DNA of 37,699 bases from Caldilineaceae bacterium (GTDB lineage Bacteria; Chloroflexota; Anaerolineae; Caldilineales; Caldilineaceae), in the NCBI GenBank assembly GCA_019637645.1, contig JAHBVH010000081.1, positions 1-37,699 of the forward strand. Direction: 5' to 3'. Positions 16,761 to 25,859 of this stretch are shown piece after piece. The number at the start of each line of letters is the position of its first letter. Position 1 is the first letter of the stretch. A program made the translations under genes and the position numbers. The notes beneath the pieces were generated by a model, which did no database searches, had not been told where the DNA came from, and saw only the letters and a list, made by a program, of their open reading frames with translations.

Positions 16761-18257
16761 GTGATGAGCTTGTCACAACGCTTAACAGCGTTCAACATTT
16801 ATCTCTTTATCATCGATGTCGTCGGACTGATGATCCTTGGGTTGGGCATCAGCCATTTTCCTATTTATACCAATCAACTCAACTTTTTTTTACTGATTGG
16901 GTTGGCAATTATCGCGGCTGTTGCCCCGATGGCCGCCGCCGCTTTTGACGATTCGGGGATTAATTACGGCTTGGGTGCGGTGGTCAGCTTGGCCGCTTTT
17001 CCTAGCTATGGCCCGGCGGCTGCCACGCTGATTGTTGCGATCTACAGCCTGGCCTTTTGGCTAGGGCGGCCTGCCGACCGCCGCACCTGGCAAAAGAATG
17101 CCCGCCAGCTGCTCTTTAACATTAGCATGCAGGTGATCGCTGTCTTTGTGGCCGGGCAGGTTTTTCGCCTTTGTCAGCAATGGCTCGGCGCGGATACCTT
17201 GTGGGGCCAGTTGTTGCCATGGCTGCCAACGGCCTTTGTCTATGTCGAGGTGAATATCTGGCTCTTGATCGGCGTGCTGCGGCTGCAACGGGGACCGATC
17301 ATCCAGCCCTTAGCCATCTGGCGCGAAGAGCGCGCCGCCTCCCAAATTCTGCTGTTGGCCACTGCCCTTGGCGGTGGCACATTGGGCTACGCGGTGGTTG
17401 AATTTGATTGGGTCGGCGTCATTATCTTTTTCTGGCCCATCTTGCTGTCGGTCTTTGCCTTCCGCCTCTATGTGCAGCAGGTCCAAAATCACTTGGAAAA
17501 CCTCGAACAGATCATTGCCGAGCGCACCAAAGATCTGGCCGAACTAAATCGGCAAAAAGACGCTTATCTTGCGGTCTTAACTCATGATATGATGACACCA
17601 TTAACCAGTATTCGCTTATGTGCCGAAGAGCTTCAGGCCGATCCGCAGAGTGCCGTGGACAATCCCAGCCTGATCACCTTTCTCTTGCGCAGCCAGCGGA
17701 CACTCTTCACCATCGTACGCAATATTCTGGATGTTGAAAAATTGCAAGCAGGTGGCTCACTCTCGGCGAAAAAGACCATTTGCGATCTGGCCCAGACCTT
17801 GCTCACTGTGGTGGGGATTGTGCAGAATGAAGCCAACGAAAAACAAGTGACAATTGACCACGCCATCCCCAGTCATTCCTTGCTGGTCTATGCCGATCGC
17901 AATCAACTCGAACGGATCTTGATGAACCTACTCTCCAATGCGGTCAAGTATACGCCCCAAGGAGGAAACGTTCAGGTTTGTGCCGAGCGCAAGGGAACGC
18001 AGGTGATTGTCCGCTTTGCCGATACCGGCTATGGGGTCCCACCAGAAGAGCTGCCCTATATTTTTGACCGGTTTCGCCGCGTGGAGCAGCATAAGGAAAA
18101 GGCCACCGGAACCGGGTTAGGGCTTGCCATCACCAAAGCTTTGATTGAGGAACATGGCGGTACGATTACAGTGGAGAGCCAGGTCGGACAAGGGAGCATC
18201 TTTACGATCAACTTGCCGGTCGGCATTGCCCAGGTGGAGGGACGGCGCAGTGAATAG
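16761..18257 (+). CDS. Sensor histidine kinase with multi-pass membrane N terminus
   Basis: 498 residues (GTG at 16761; an ATG lies one codon later). The first 235 residues contain about seven hydrophobic segments of no family I can name, so the stimulus is probably sensed in or at the membrane. A coiled linker (ENLEQIIAERTKDLAELNRQK) leads to HisKA with the phospho-acceptor His near residue 275 in LTHDMMTPLTSIRL. HATPase_c follows with N box NLLSNAVKYTPQGG, G1 DTGYGVP, F box IFDRFRR and G2 GTGLGLAI. It autophosphorylates and passes phosphate to the regulator encoded next, which overlaps its stop codon by 8 bases. Confidence 0.9.
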   Translation: MMSLSQRLTAFNIYLFIIDVVGLMILGLGISHFPIYTNQLNFFLLIGLAIIAAVAPMAAAAFDDSGINYGLGAVVSLAAFPSYGPAAATLIVAIYSLAFWLGRPADRRTWQKNARQLLFNISMQVIAVFVAGQVFRLCQQWLGADTLWGQLLPWLPTAFVYVEVNIWLLIGVLRLQRGPIIQPLAIWREERAASQILLLATALGGGTLGYAVVEFDWVGVIIFFWPILLSVFAFRLYVQQVQNHLENLEQIIAERTKDLAELNRQKDAYLAVLTHDMMTPLTSIRLCAEELQADPQSAVDNPSLITFLLRSQRTLFTIVRNILDVEKLQAGGSLSAKKTICDLAQTLLTVVGIVQNEANEKQVTIDHAIPSHSLLVYADRNQLERILMNLLSNAVKYTPQGGNVQVCAERKGTQVIVRFADTGYGVPPEELPYIFDRFRRVEQHKEKATGTGLGLAITKALIEEHGGTITVESQVGQGSIFTINLPVGIAQVEGRRSE

Positions 18258-18993
18258 TCCAGTGAATGGCAGAGCACAGAATGACAATTTTTTCATGGAT
18301 GGCAAGAAGATTCTGATTATTGACGACGATGTAAACCTGGGGCAAACCATCAAGCTAACCTTTGCCCGGGCCGGAGCCCAAGTCTTTACCGCGGTCGATG
18401 GGCGCGACGGCTTGCGCCAATTTTACGAATACCGGCCCGATCTGGTGATCCTCGATATCCGCATGCCCGATATTAACGGGTGGGAAACCTGCCGCCAGAT
18501 CCGGCTCCTTTCTAATATCCCGATCATTATGTTGACGACTTTAGACAAAGATGAAGATATTATTCGGGGGTTGGATCACGGGGCCGATGATTTTGTCACC
18601 AAGCCTTTTAGCCGCGATGTGTTGCTCGCACGCGCCAGAGCTGTCTTGCGCCGAACGGACCTCATCAGCACGCCGGAGGATCATTCAACTTATCATGATG
18701 GCTATCTGCTGATTGATATACGTAAACATCAAATCCAGGTCAACGGCCAGAATATCCAGTTGACCAGCACAGAATTTCGCCTCCTCAGCTATCTGCTCCA
18801 GAATGCCGGCCAAGTACTCTCCTATCAGAATATCTTGGATAAGGTCTGGGGTTGGGAATACCAGGACAGTATTGATTATGTCCATGTCTATATCTCTCAC
18901 CTCCGGCGCAAGCTAGAGATTGATCCACGCAACCCACGCTATCTTGTCACCGAACGGGGCATTGGCTATCGCTTTGAACGCCGCCGCCCCTAG
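18250..18993 (+). CDS. OmpR/PhoB-family response regulator
   Basis: 247 residues from a GTG at 18250. This start has GGAGGG 8 bases upstream and overlaps the kinase stop, indicating translational coupling; an ATG at 18295 is the alternative. The receiver domain (KKILIIDDDVNLG, phospho-Asp about residue 69 in LVILDIRMPD, then MLTT and VTKPFSRD with the conserved Lys) is joined to a winged-helix DNA-binding domain (QIQVNGQNIQLTSTEFRLLSYLLQNAG, YVHVYISHLRRKLEIDPRNPRYLVTERGIGYRF). It is the cognate partner of the upstream kinase. Regulated genes are not known. Confidence 0.93.
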   Translation: MNSPVNGRAQNDNFFMDGKKILIIDDDVNLGQTIKLTFARAGAQVFTAVDGRDGLRQFYEYRPDLVILDIRMPDINGWETCRQIRLLSNIPIIMLTTLDKDEDIIRGLDHGADDFVTKPFSRDVLLARARAVLRRTDLISTPEDHSTYHDGYLLIDIRKHQIQVNGQNIQLTSTEFRLLSYLLQNAGQVLSYQNILDKVWGWEYQDSIDYVHVYISHLRRKLEIDPRNPRYLVTERGIGYRFERRRP

Positions 18994-18994
18994 T

Positions 18995-19012
18995 ATAGGG
19001 GCGGGCCCCTGA
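18995..19012. terminator. Short GC palindrome between convergent genes
   Basis: AGGGGC-GG-GCCCCT lies immediately after the response-regulator stop codon and before the end of mutS on the other strand. It is a compact hairpin without a clear T-tract; a terminator role is probable but not proven. Confidence 0.4.
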
Positions 19013-19023
19013 TCCCCTACCCC

Positions 19024-21702
19024 TTATTGATTGATCATCTTTTGCAATTCATACAACCGATTGAGCGCGTCGAGCGGCGTCAGGCCATTGACATCCAGCT
19101 TCCGTAGCGCCTCAACTACTGGGTGGGCATCCGCAAAGAGCGAGACCTGTCGCGCCGCGGCTTTGCCCCGTTGTTTGGGCTCTGCTTCAAAGAGCCGCTT
19201 GGGTCCTGCCGCGCCACTCCGTTCCAAATCCGCCAGAATCTCCTCGGCGCGATTGACCACAGCCAAGGGCAGCCCCGCCATCCGCGCTACATGGACGCCA
19301 TAGGAGCGATCGGCCTTGCCGGGGATGATCCGGCGCAAGAAGATCACATCCGCGCCATCGCCACTTTCATCGACCGCCACGTTGTAATTCACCACATGGG
19401 GTAAGCGCTCGGCCAAATCGGTTAATTCATGGTAATGGGTGGCAAAGAGCGTCTTGGCGCGCAACCCTGGATGATTATGAATATATTCGATCACGGCCCA
19501 AGCAATCGACAGACCATCATAGGTGCTTGTCCCCCGACCAATCTCGTCTAACACCAAGAGGCTGCGATTGGTGGCATGATTCAGAATATTCGCCGTCTCG
19601 ACCATTTCCACCATAAAGGTCGATTGGCCCCGATGGATCTCATCGCTCGCGCCAATGCGGGTGAAGATCCGATCCACCACGCCGATCTGGGCCACTTCGG
19701 CTGGCACAAAACTTCCAATTTGGGCCATGAGCGTGATCAGAGCCGTCTGCCGCAGATAGGTGCTCTTGCCAGCCATGTTCGGGCCGGTGAGCAGATGGAC
19801 TGCCGCAGCTGGGGTTAGGTGCGTATCGTTGGGCACAAAGGGCTCGTCAGTCAGCGTCAACTCGACCACCGGATGGCGACCACCGCTGATCTCAATGCCT
19901 GGACCTTCATCGACCAGGGGCCGAATATAGCGGCGCGTCAGCGCCACCTCGGCCAACGCCGCGTAGACATCCAATTCGGCCAACAATGCGGCTAATTGTA
20001 GAAGAGGGCGTGCCGCCGCCGCCACCTGGCTCCCAATTTCGCGGAAGATCTGCTGTTCAATGTCCAACCGGCGTTCGTCGGCATTCAAAACCAACGCCTC
20101 ATACTCCTTGAGATCGGGCGTGATATAGCGCTCGGCATTGGTCAAGGTCTGCTTGCGGATATAGTCGGCGGGCACCTTGTCAATATGCGAATGGGTAATC
20201 TCAATATAGTAGCCAAAGACCTTGTTATAGCCCACCTTCAGGCTCTTGATATCCAGACGCTCGCGCTCGGTGCGCTCTAGGTTGGCGATCCAATCTTTGG
20301 CATGGCGACTTTTGTGGACCAGTTCATCCAATTCGTCACTAAAACCCACGGCAATAATCCCGGGTGTCGCCAACGTTGCCGGCGGCTCTTCGGCCAACGC
20401 GCTGCGCAACAGTTGTAACACCTGTTCACATTCGGGCAATTTAGCCAGCAAGCTGGTGATCGAGAGATTGGGCAGTTGGAGCGGCGCTTGGTCGGCCCCG
20501 CCCACCACAGCAATAAAGCTGCGAATCTCGTCGCCGGTCAATTCTTTGAAGGCTGGCACCTTCTGCAACACCTCGCGAATCCCAATAAGATCGCGCGGGA
20601 GCGCCACCCCTTGCACCACCCGATTGGTCCAGCGCTCAATGTCGCCCAAGCCTTGCAAGGCGGCCCGCAATTCAATGCGTAGCGCCGTATCGTCAAAGAG
20701 TGCCTGAACCGCGTCCAGCCGCCGCTGAATGGCACTGACATCGAGCAGGGGCTGACTCAACCAACGCCGTAACAAGCGCCCCCCCATGGGCGTCAAAGTC
20801 CGGTCAAGGACATCGAGCAGACTGCCCTTGACATCGCCACTGCGAATGGTTTCGGTCAGCTCCAGGTTGCGCCGCGTGGACTCATCAAGTGTCATAAATT
20901 CGCCGGTCGCATAGCTGTGCAGCGTGGTGAGTTGCGTTAAAGCCGCCGGTTGCATCCCACGTAAATAGGCCAACACGCCCGCCGCGGCGCGCACAGCTTG
21001 GGGTCGCCCATAGAGCCCAAAGCCATCCAGGGTTGTTACTTGAAAGTGGCGACAGAGCGATTGGGTGGCCGTCTCTAGTTCGACTTGCCAAGGTTCCACG
21101 GTGGAGATCACGGGCGCCAGGGTCGCGATCAACCCCTGGAGTTCCGACGCAGCGGGACGCCAATCAATCGGGAGCATCTCACTCGGCTGAAGGCGACTGA
21201 TCTCCTCGCCAATCCGCCGCTCTAATTCACTCCGGCCAGCAGTGCTGATCTGGGTGGCGGCAAATTCGCCCGTGGTAATGTCACAATAGGCCACGCCCGC
21301 GGTTTCACCCCGACTGTCCAGACTGACGGCGAGCAAATAGTTGTTGCGCTTTTCATCCAACAACCCCGGCTCCACCACCGTGCCCTTGGTAACAACACGC
21401 GTGACCTCGCGGTCGACCAACCCTTTGCCCGGTTCGCTCATCTGCTCGGCCACAGCCACCCGGTACCCCGCTTCGACCAGTTTCGCCAAATAACCATCGA
21501 CACTGTGATAGGGAACCCCGGCCAGCGGCACCCGCGTATCATTCCCCACAGGGCGGCTCGTCAAGACGACATCACAGACCTTGGCGACTGTCTTGGCATC
21601 GTCGTCAAAGGTTTCATAAAAGTCGCCCAGCCGAAAAAAGAGGATACAATCGGGGTATTGGCTTTTCAGTGCCAGGTATTGCTGGCGCATTGGTGTCGTC
21701 AT
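19024..21702 (-). CDS. mutS: DNA mismatch repair protein MutS
   Basis: 892 residues, close to the usual MutS1 length. The N-terminal mismatch-recognition motif is present (ILFFRLGDFYETF, Phe-x-Glu wedge), as are the connector, the core lever and clamp segments and the C-terminal ABC-type ATPase: Walker A GPNMAGKSTYLRQ near residue 640, the IFTRIGASDEIHRGQSTFMVEM signature, Walker B LLVLDEIGRGTSTYDG and the ATHYHELT switch. It recognises mispairs and starts repair with MutL. AAAGG lies 6 bases before the ATG, which is only 11 bp after an aminotransferase gene, so the two are probably co-transcribed. No mutL is in the window. Confidence 0.97.
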   Translation of the reverse strand: MTTPMRQQYLALKSQYPDCILFFRLGDFYETFDDDAKTVAKVCDVVLTSRPVGNDTRVPLAGVPYHSVDGYLAKLVEAGYRVAVAEQMSEPGKGLVDREVTRVVTKGTVVEPGLLDEKRNNYLLAVSLDSRGETAGVAYCDITTGEFAATQISTAGRSELERRIGEEISRLQPSEMLPIDWRPAASELQGLIATLAPVISTVEPWQVELETATQSLCRHFQVTTLDGFGLYGRPQAVRAAAGVLAYLRGMQPAALTQLTTLHSYATGEFMTLDESTRRNLELTETIRSGDVKGSLLDVLDRTLTPMGGRLLRRWLSQPLLDVSAIQRRLDAVQALFDDTALRIELRAALQGLGDIERWTNRVVQGVALPRDLIGIREVLQKVPAFKELTGDEIRSFIAVVGGADQAPLQLPNLSITSLLAKLPECEQVLQLLRSALAEEPPATLATPGIIAVGFSDELDELVHKSRHAKDWIANLERTERERLDIKSLKVGYNKVFGYYIEITHSHIDKVPADYIRKQTLTNAERYITPDLKEYEALVLNADERRLDIEQQIFREIGSQVAAAARPLLQLAALLAELDVYAALAEVALTRRYIRPLVDEGPGIEISGGRHPVVELTLTDEPFVPNDTHLTPAAAVHLLTGPNMAGKSTYLRQTALITLMAQIGSFVPAEVAQIGVVDRIFTRIGASDEIHRGQSTFMVEMVETANILNHATNRSLLVLDEIGRGTSTYDGLSIAWAVIEYIHNHPGLRAKTLFATHYHELTDLAERLPHVVNYNVAVDESGDGADVIFLRRIIPGKADRSYGVHVARMAGLPLAVVNRAEEILADLERSGAAGPKRLFEAEPKQRGKAAARQVSLFADAHPVVEALRKLDVNGLTPLDALNRLYELQKMINQ

Positions 21703-21713
21703 CGCAAACCTTT

Positions 21714-22832
21714 CTATTTTTGCGCTAGCAGCTGGTCAAACGGTGCGAGGACTTGGGGGAGGTTCCGTCGCCCGAGTCCGACCCGAAAGTGCGGCGCGGC
21801 CCAGTCGAACAGGGAACCCGGCACGATCATCAACCCTTGCTCCGCGAGGGCACGCGTGCAGAGGTCGTCCAAGGGCTCGGCCCCTCGCCAGCCAGGAAAG
21901 ACGGTTGAGCCCGCCTGTGGCTTTAGCCAGCGGATCTGATCAGCGTGGCGCTGACAAAAGGCTTCGAAGGTCCGCAGATTCTCCTGGACAATTGTCAGAT
22001 TGCGTTGGAGCAGTTGTGCGCTGGCGCGCAGCCCAATCAAGGCGAGGATTTCACTCGGGGCACTATTACAGATGGTGGTGTAATCCTTGAGAGTCAACCA
22101 GCGCATGGGCAACTCCGGCACTTGGGTCGCCAACCAACCAATGCGCAGCCCCGGCAGACCAAAGGCTTTGGACATACCCGACAGCGTGATCGCGCGTTCA
22201 TAGAGATCGCACAGCGCCGGTAACCGTTGCGTGGCATCATGCTCCAACAAGCGGTACATTTCGTCGCTAAAAAGATAGAGCCGATGCGCCCGCGCCACGT
22301 CGATAATGGCGTCCAACAGGGCACGCGGTGGGAGATAACCCGTCGGGTTATGGGGAAAGTTGATCACCAGCAACTTGGTACGTTGGTTGATCATCCCGGC
22401 CAATTGATCAATGTCTACTGTCCACTGATCACCCGTCGGCTGTAGATGCCACGGGGTCACGGTGCAGCCCAGCGAACGCGCTACTTCATAGAGCGATTGA
22501 TACGCGGGCGCGGTGTAAATGATATGATCGCCCGGCTGTAACAAGCTCTGCATGGCAATGAGAATCAATTCTTCCGGTGCCGCCACCACCACTTGCTCCG
22601 CCGCGATTTGGTGATAGAGATCGGCAATGGCCGCGCGCAACTGGGGATGGCCCGGCGATTCGGTATAGCCCAAAGCCAACTCCTGCCAAAGCTGCTGGCT
22701 TGCGGGATCAGCCAATTGGAGCAATTCCGGCACCGTCATACTTTCACAATCAGACGGGCTCAACAACCATTGGACGGCAAATTCATAACGGCCAAAGTAG
22801 CGCTCTAGCTTGAACTCGGCAATCGTTTGCAT
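21714..22832 (-). CDS. Class I/II PLP-dependent aminotransferase
   Basis: 372 residues from the ATG at 22832; another in-frame ATG at 22853 would add seven residues. A fold-type I aspartate-aminotransferase-like enzyme. The substrate-strand QLADPASQQLWQELALGYTESPGHPQLRAAIA is followed by NFPHNPTGYLPPRALL (PLP-contacting Asn), FSDEMYRLLEH (Asp and Tyr of the PLP site) and SGMSKAFGLPGLRIGW with the Schiff-base lysine, and a C-terminal Arg segment HFRVGLGRRN. It transfers an amino group between an amino acid and a 2-oxo acid; the specific substrate is not evident. It lies 11 bp upstream of mutS on the same strand. Confidence 0.88.
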   Translation of the reverse strand: MQTIAEFKLERYFGRYEFAVQWLLSPSDCESMTVPELLQLADPASQQLWQELALGYTESPGHPQLRAAIADLYHQIAAEQVVVAAPEELILIAMQSLLQPGDHIIYTAPAYQSLYEVARSLGCTVTPWHLQPTGDQWTVDIDQLAGMINQRTKLLVINFPHNPTGYLPPRALLDAIIDVARAHRLYLFSDEMYRLLEHDATQRLPALCDLYERAITLSGMSKAFGLPGLRIGWLATQVPELPMRWLTLKDYTTICNSAPSEILALIGLRASAQLLQRNLTIVQENLRTFEAFCQRHADQIRWLKPQAGSTVFPGWRGAEPLDDLCTRALAEQGLMIVPGSLFDWAAPHFRVGLGRRNLPQVLAPFDQLLAQK

Positions 22833-22845
22833 GGCTCTAGGCTCT

Positions 22846-23145
22846 CTATCCATTCGATGTAGGGAGATAGGTTAACCAAACCGTGGCACAAAACATTTGT
22901 TCCAAAGCAGTGAGACTAAGTCTACAAGTATACTGATTTTGGGCCATTTTAACCAATTCATCCAGTGGTGGGGTGCAATTCAGATACGAGGCGAGTTTTG
23001 GCTCAAACTGTTGATTAAGTTTTTTGTATGCGGTATGCGCACCGCCCAAAAGGGACGTTAAGCAAATCAAGCGGTAACCGGTGGCAGTGGTTGATGAAGG
23101 GTAAGAAATTAAATTTTTAATCATCATTGCGTGAGACGCACTCAT
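22846..23145 (-). CDS. Doubtful hypothetical ORF in a low-GC patch
   Basis: An open frame of about 99 codons from a possible ATG at 23145 (others at 23127 and 23124), ending just before the aminotransferase gene. The translation (NLISYPSSTTATGYRLICLTSLLGGAHTAYKKLNQQFEP and onward) matches nothing I recognise, and no good ribosome site precedes any start. The DNA is visibly more AT-rich than its neighbours, which may mark an acquired or degraded segment. Otherwise 22833-23236 shows no gene. Confidence 0.2.
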   Translation of the reverse strand: MSASHAMMIKNLISYPSSTTATGYRLICLTSLLGGAHTAYKKLNQQFEPKLASYLNCTPPLDELVKMAQNQYTCRLSLTALEQMFCATVWLTYLPTSNG

Positions 23146-23236
23146 TGATCCCACACAAGGTTGCCTATTTCCGGCTTCGTCAGTAGAATAGAACCATGAA
23201 CCTATTGTGTCCTCACCAATGCACGCTGAGATTCTC

Positions 23237-24160
23237 ATGGGCATGACCAACCCAAGCCAAACACAAGCTTTTGCCGCCCTGGTACAAACGATAGCGCCAC
23301 ACGGTCACTTGCTGCGTGTATGGCCGCTCGCGGGCGGGGTCTCGGCCACGGTGATGGCCTTTGAATTTGTCCACGCCAATGGCGAGCACCAAACGCTCGT
23401 GATACGTCAACATGGCACCGCAGATCTAGCGCGCAACCCCCAGATCGCGGCGGACGAATATTGCCTGTTACAGTTGCTCCAAGACCACGGGATCGCCGCG
23501 CCCAAGCCCTATGCCCATGGTCAGGCCGGCCCCATCGCGCCAACACCCTATCTCGTGATCGACTACATCGAAGGCGAACCGCGTTTTACGCCAACCGATC
23601 CGCCCGATTTTCTGGCCCAGTCTGCCGCCCAATTGGCGCGGCTCCACCGGATCCAGGGTGACCAAGTGGCGTTGGCCTTTTTGCCCAACCAGACGGCAAC
23701 CTACACTCGCCTGCTCAACACGCCACCGGTGCAACTGGATGAAAGTTTGGCCGAAGGCACGATCCGCGCCCGGTTGGCGGGGCATTGGCCGCCTGCGCAA
23801 CAGAACCCAACCGTCTTATTACATGGCGATTTCTGGCCGGGCAATCTGCTCTGGCACGCGGAGCAACTGGTCGCGGTCATTGATTGGGAAGACGCCGCCG
23901 TCGGTGATCCCCTGGCCGATGTCGCCAACAGTCGTCTGGAGTTGCTGTGGGCTTGTGGGCGCGATGCCATGGAACAATTCACCGCCGCCTACCAAGCGCG
24001 CACCACCTGCGATTTTAGCCCACTGCCCCTGTGGGATCTCTGTGCGGCGCTGCGTCCAGCCGGGAAACTAGCCTCTTGGGGGCTAGGTGCAGCCACAGAG
24101 CAAGCCATGCGCGCCAGCCATGCCTGGTTTGTCACCCAAGCATTGGCCCAGCTCACCTAG
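23237..24160 (+). CDS. APH-fold phosphotransferase
   Basis: 307 residues from an ATG at 23237; an in-frame GTG at 23207 would add ten, and the choice is uncertain. It is a second, distinct member of the aminoglycoside phosphotransferase superfamily. The N-lobe shows RVWPLAGGVSATVMAFEF (nucleotide loop) and QTLVIRQHG; the catalytic loop is LLHGDFWPGNLLW (H-G-D...N) and the metal-binding motif VIDWEDAAVGDPLADVA. It phosphorylates a small-molecule hydroxyl, or a related substrate such as homoserine or an antibiotic. It starts a plus-strand run of small-molecule enzymes; the next gene begins 11 bp after its stop. Confidence 0.8.
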   Translation: MGMTNPSQTQAFAALVQTIAPHGHLLRVWPLAGGVSATVMAFEFVHANGEHQTLVIRQHGTADLARNPQIAADEYCLLQLLQDHGIAAPKPYAHGQAGPIAPTPYLVIDYIEGEPRFTPTDPPDFLAQSAAQLARLHRIQGDQVALAFLPNQTATYTRLLNTPPVQLDESLAEGTIRARLAGHWPPAQQNPTVLLHGDFWPGNLLWHAEQLVAVIDWEDAAVGDPLADVANSRLELLWACGRDAMEQFTAAYQARTTCDFSPLPLWDLCAALRPAGKLASWGLGAATEQAMRASHAWFVTQALAQLT

Positions 24161-24171
24161 AAAGTTGGTTT

Positions 24172-24945
24172 ATGACCGGCGTTCTCAATCCAACTCACAC
24201 GGCACAGCCCTACGCCCCAACCTGGATCACCATTCCCGCGGGGCCGTTTCTCATGGGCAGCGACCCGCGCGCGGCCGCCCGGCCCTATGCCAATGAAAGG
24301 CCCCAACAGCAACTAACCCTACCGACCTTTGCCATTAGTCGCGTGCCGATCACCAACGCCCAGTATGCCCAATTTATCGCGGCTACCGGTCATCCCGCGC
24401 CAGCCCATTGGCCTGCCGAAGCTATGCCAACGGCCCTCGCCCACCATCCGGTCACCCATGTCGATTGGGATGATGCCCAAGCCTTTTGTACGTGGGCGGG
24501 TGTTCGGCTTCCCACCAAAGCCGAGTGGGAAAAGGCAGCCCGCGGACCGGCAGCCGCGCCGGACGAAGCCCCCGTTTATCCGTGGGGCAATGATCTTCCG
24601 GATGCCATACGGCTCAACTACCGGCGCACGGGCAAAGGCAAGACGACGAGCCCGGTGGGTCGCTATCCGCGCGGGGCAAGCGTGTATGGCGTGCTCGACT
24701 TGGCCGAGAATGTTTGGGAATGGGTCAGCAGTGCCTATGCGCCCTATCCCTATCAAGCCGACGATGGCCGCGAAGATCCAACGTGTGCTAGTCAACGGGT
24801 TCTCCGCGGCGGCTCTTTTCTCAGCCCGAGTGCCCGCTTTGTACGCTGTGCCATGCGTAGCCTCAGCTACCCCACCCGCCGCCGTGAACATATTGGCTTT
24901 CGTGTGGCGCACGGGGGGAAAGAGGACGCGGATTCACGCGGATAG
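24172..24945 (+). CDS. FGE-sulfatase-like (SUMF1/EgtB-fold) protein
   Basis: 257 residues from the ATG at 24172, 11 bp after the kinase stop. It has the formylglycine-generating-enzyme fold: WITIPAGPFLMGSDP, ERPQQQLTLPTFAISRVPITNAQYAQFI, HPVTHVDWDDAQAFCTWAGVRLPTKAEWEKAARG, VYGVLDLAENVWEWVSS, VLRGGSF and HIGFRVA. In active FGE two cysteines five residues apart bind copper; here the second is kept (RFVRCAMRS) but the first position is Ala, so formylglycine formation is unlikely. Family members without the pair include hydroxylase-like and EgtB-like enzymes as well as binding proteins. The last residues (KEDADSRG) and the stop codon come from an intergenic-type GCGGAT repeat. Confidence 0.82.
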   Translation: MTGVLNPTHTAQPYAPTWITIPAGPFLMGSDPRAAARPYANERPQQQLTLPTFAISRVPITNAQYAQFIAATGHPAPAHWPAEAMPTALAHHPVTHVDWDDAQAFCTWAGVRLPTKAEWEKAARGPAAAPDEAPVYPWGNDLPDAIRLNYRRTGKGKTTSPVGRYPRGASVYGVLDLAENVWEWVSSAYAPYPYQADDGREDPTCASQRVLRGGSFLSPSARFVRCAMRSLSYPTRRREHIGFRVAHGGKEDADSRG

Positions 24946-24954
24946 CCGCGGATA
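24924..24954 (+). repeat. GCGGAT-type repeat overlapping a gene end
   Basis: ACGCGGATTCACGCGGATAGCCGCGGATAG-like sequence: three GCGGAT words in 31 bases. It resembles the hairpin at 27520-27567. It supplies the stop codon (24943-24945) of the FGE-like gene. Confidence 0.6.
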
Positions 24955-25025
24955 GAATAGAGCTTAGGTGAGTATAGATCTGGGTACGTGCCAGCAATTC
25001 TACCCCATTCTCAGAGGAGGAAACT

Positions 25026-25844
25026 ATGACAACACCTGTCGATTATACCTATGGGCCAGATTCGGCCCGCCAACCGGGCGTTCCTCAGGGGACGCTCACG
25101 GCCTTTCAGCATGAAAGCGCGGTTTTCCCCGGGGCGCGCCGTGACTATTGGGTCTATGTACCCCACCAATATGATCCGGCTCAGCCTACAGCGGTGATGG
25201 TCTTTCAGGATGGGCACCGCTATTTGGACGAAACGGGCTGGTTTCGCGTACCAATGGTCTTTGACAACTTGATCCATCAGGGTGCCATGCCAGCGACCAT
25301 TGGCATTTTTATCAATCCTGGGCACATCGGCGAACCAGCCCAACCGGGGGAGCGCCCTTTTAACAATCGCTCATTTGAGTATGACACGCTCTCGGACCAA
25401 TATGCCCGCTTTTTGCTGGAAGAGATTCTGCCCGCAGTATCAACCCGTTGGAACCTGAGCGCGGACCCGGAGCAACGGGCGATCGGTGGGCTCTCCTCGG
25501 GTGGGATCTGCGCCTTTACCGTTGCCTGGGAACGGCCCGACGCCTTTCGCAAGGTACTCTCCCATATTGGCTCCTTTACCGATATTCGCGGCGGCCACAA
25601 CTACCCTTCGCTGATCCGCAAAGAAGCGCTCCGCCCTTTGCGGATCTTTCTCCAAGATGGCGAAGCCGATCTGGACAACCAACACGGCAACTGGTGGCTG
25701 GCTAACTTACAGATGGTCGCGGCGCTTCGCTTCCGCGGTTACGACTACCACTTTGTCGGTGGCACGGGCGCCCATGATGGTGCGCATGGGGGGACAATCC
25801 TGCCCGAGTCGCTGCGGTGGCTCTGGCGGAAGGATGAAGGATGA
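25026..25844 (+). CDS. Esterase of the enterochelin-esterase/esterase D type
   Basis: 272 residues with a strong GAGGAGG ribosome site before the ATG. An alpha/beta-hydrolase like Fes/IroE: beta strands [14 protein letters not shown] and [13 protein letters not shown], an oxyanion region, the nucleophile elbow GLSSGG (Ser157) and a late HDGAHGG with the likely catalytic His; the acidic residue is probably in [10 protein letters not shown]. No signal peptide is seen, so it should be cytoplasmic. It hydrolyses an ester of unknown identity. It follows the FGE-like gene by 80 bp. The last codons fall in an AAGGATGA-type repeat that runs into the next gene's ribosome site. Confidence 0.85.
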   Translation: MTTPVDYTYGPDSARQPGVPQGTLTAFQHESAVFPGARRDYWVYVPHQYDPAQPTAVMVFQDGHRYLDETGWFRVPMVFDNLIHQGAMPATIGIFINPGHIGEPAQPGERPFNNRSFEYDTLSDQYARFLLEEILPAVSTRWNLSADPEQRAIGGLSSGGICAFTVAWERPDAFRKVLSHIGSFTDIRGGHNYPSLIRKEALRPLRIFLQDGEADLDNQHGNWWLANLQMVAALRFRGYDYHFVGGTGAHDGAHGGTILPESLRWLWRKDEG

Positions 25845-25859
25845 GGGACGAAGGATGAG
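25829..25859 (+). repeat. AAGGATGA direct repeats at a gene junction
   Basis: GAAGGATGAAGGATGAGGG followed by ACGAAGGATGAG: three AAGGATGA words that give the esterase stop codon (25842-25844) and the ribosome site and ATG (25855) of the next gene. The run may arise by slippage or be a spread sequence. Confidence 0.6.
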
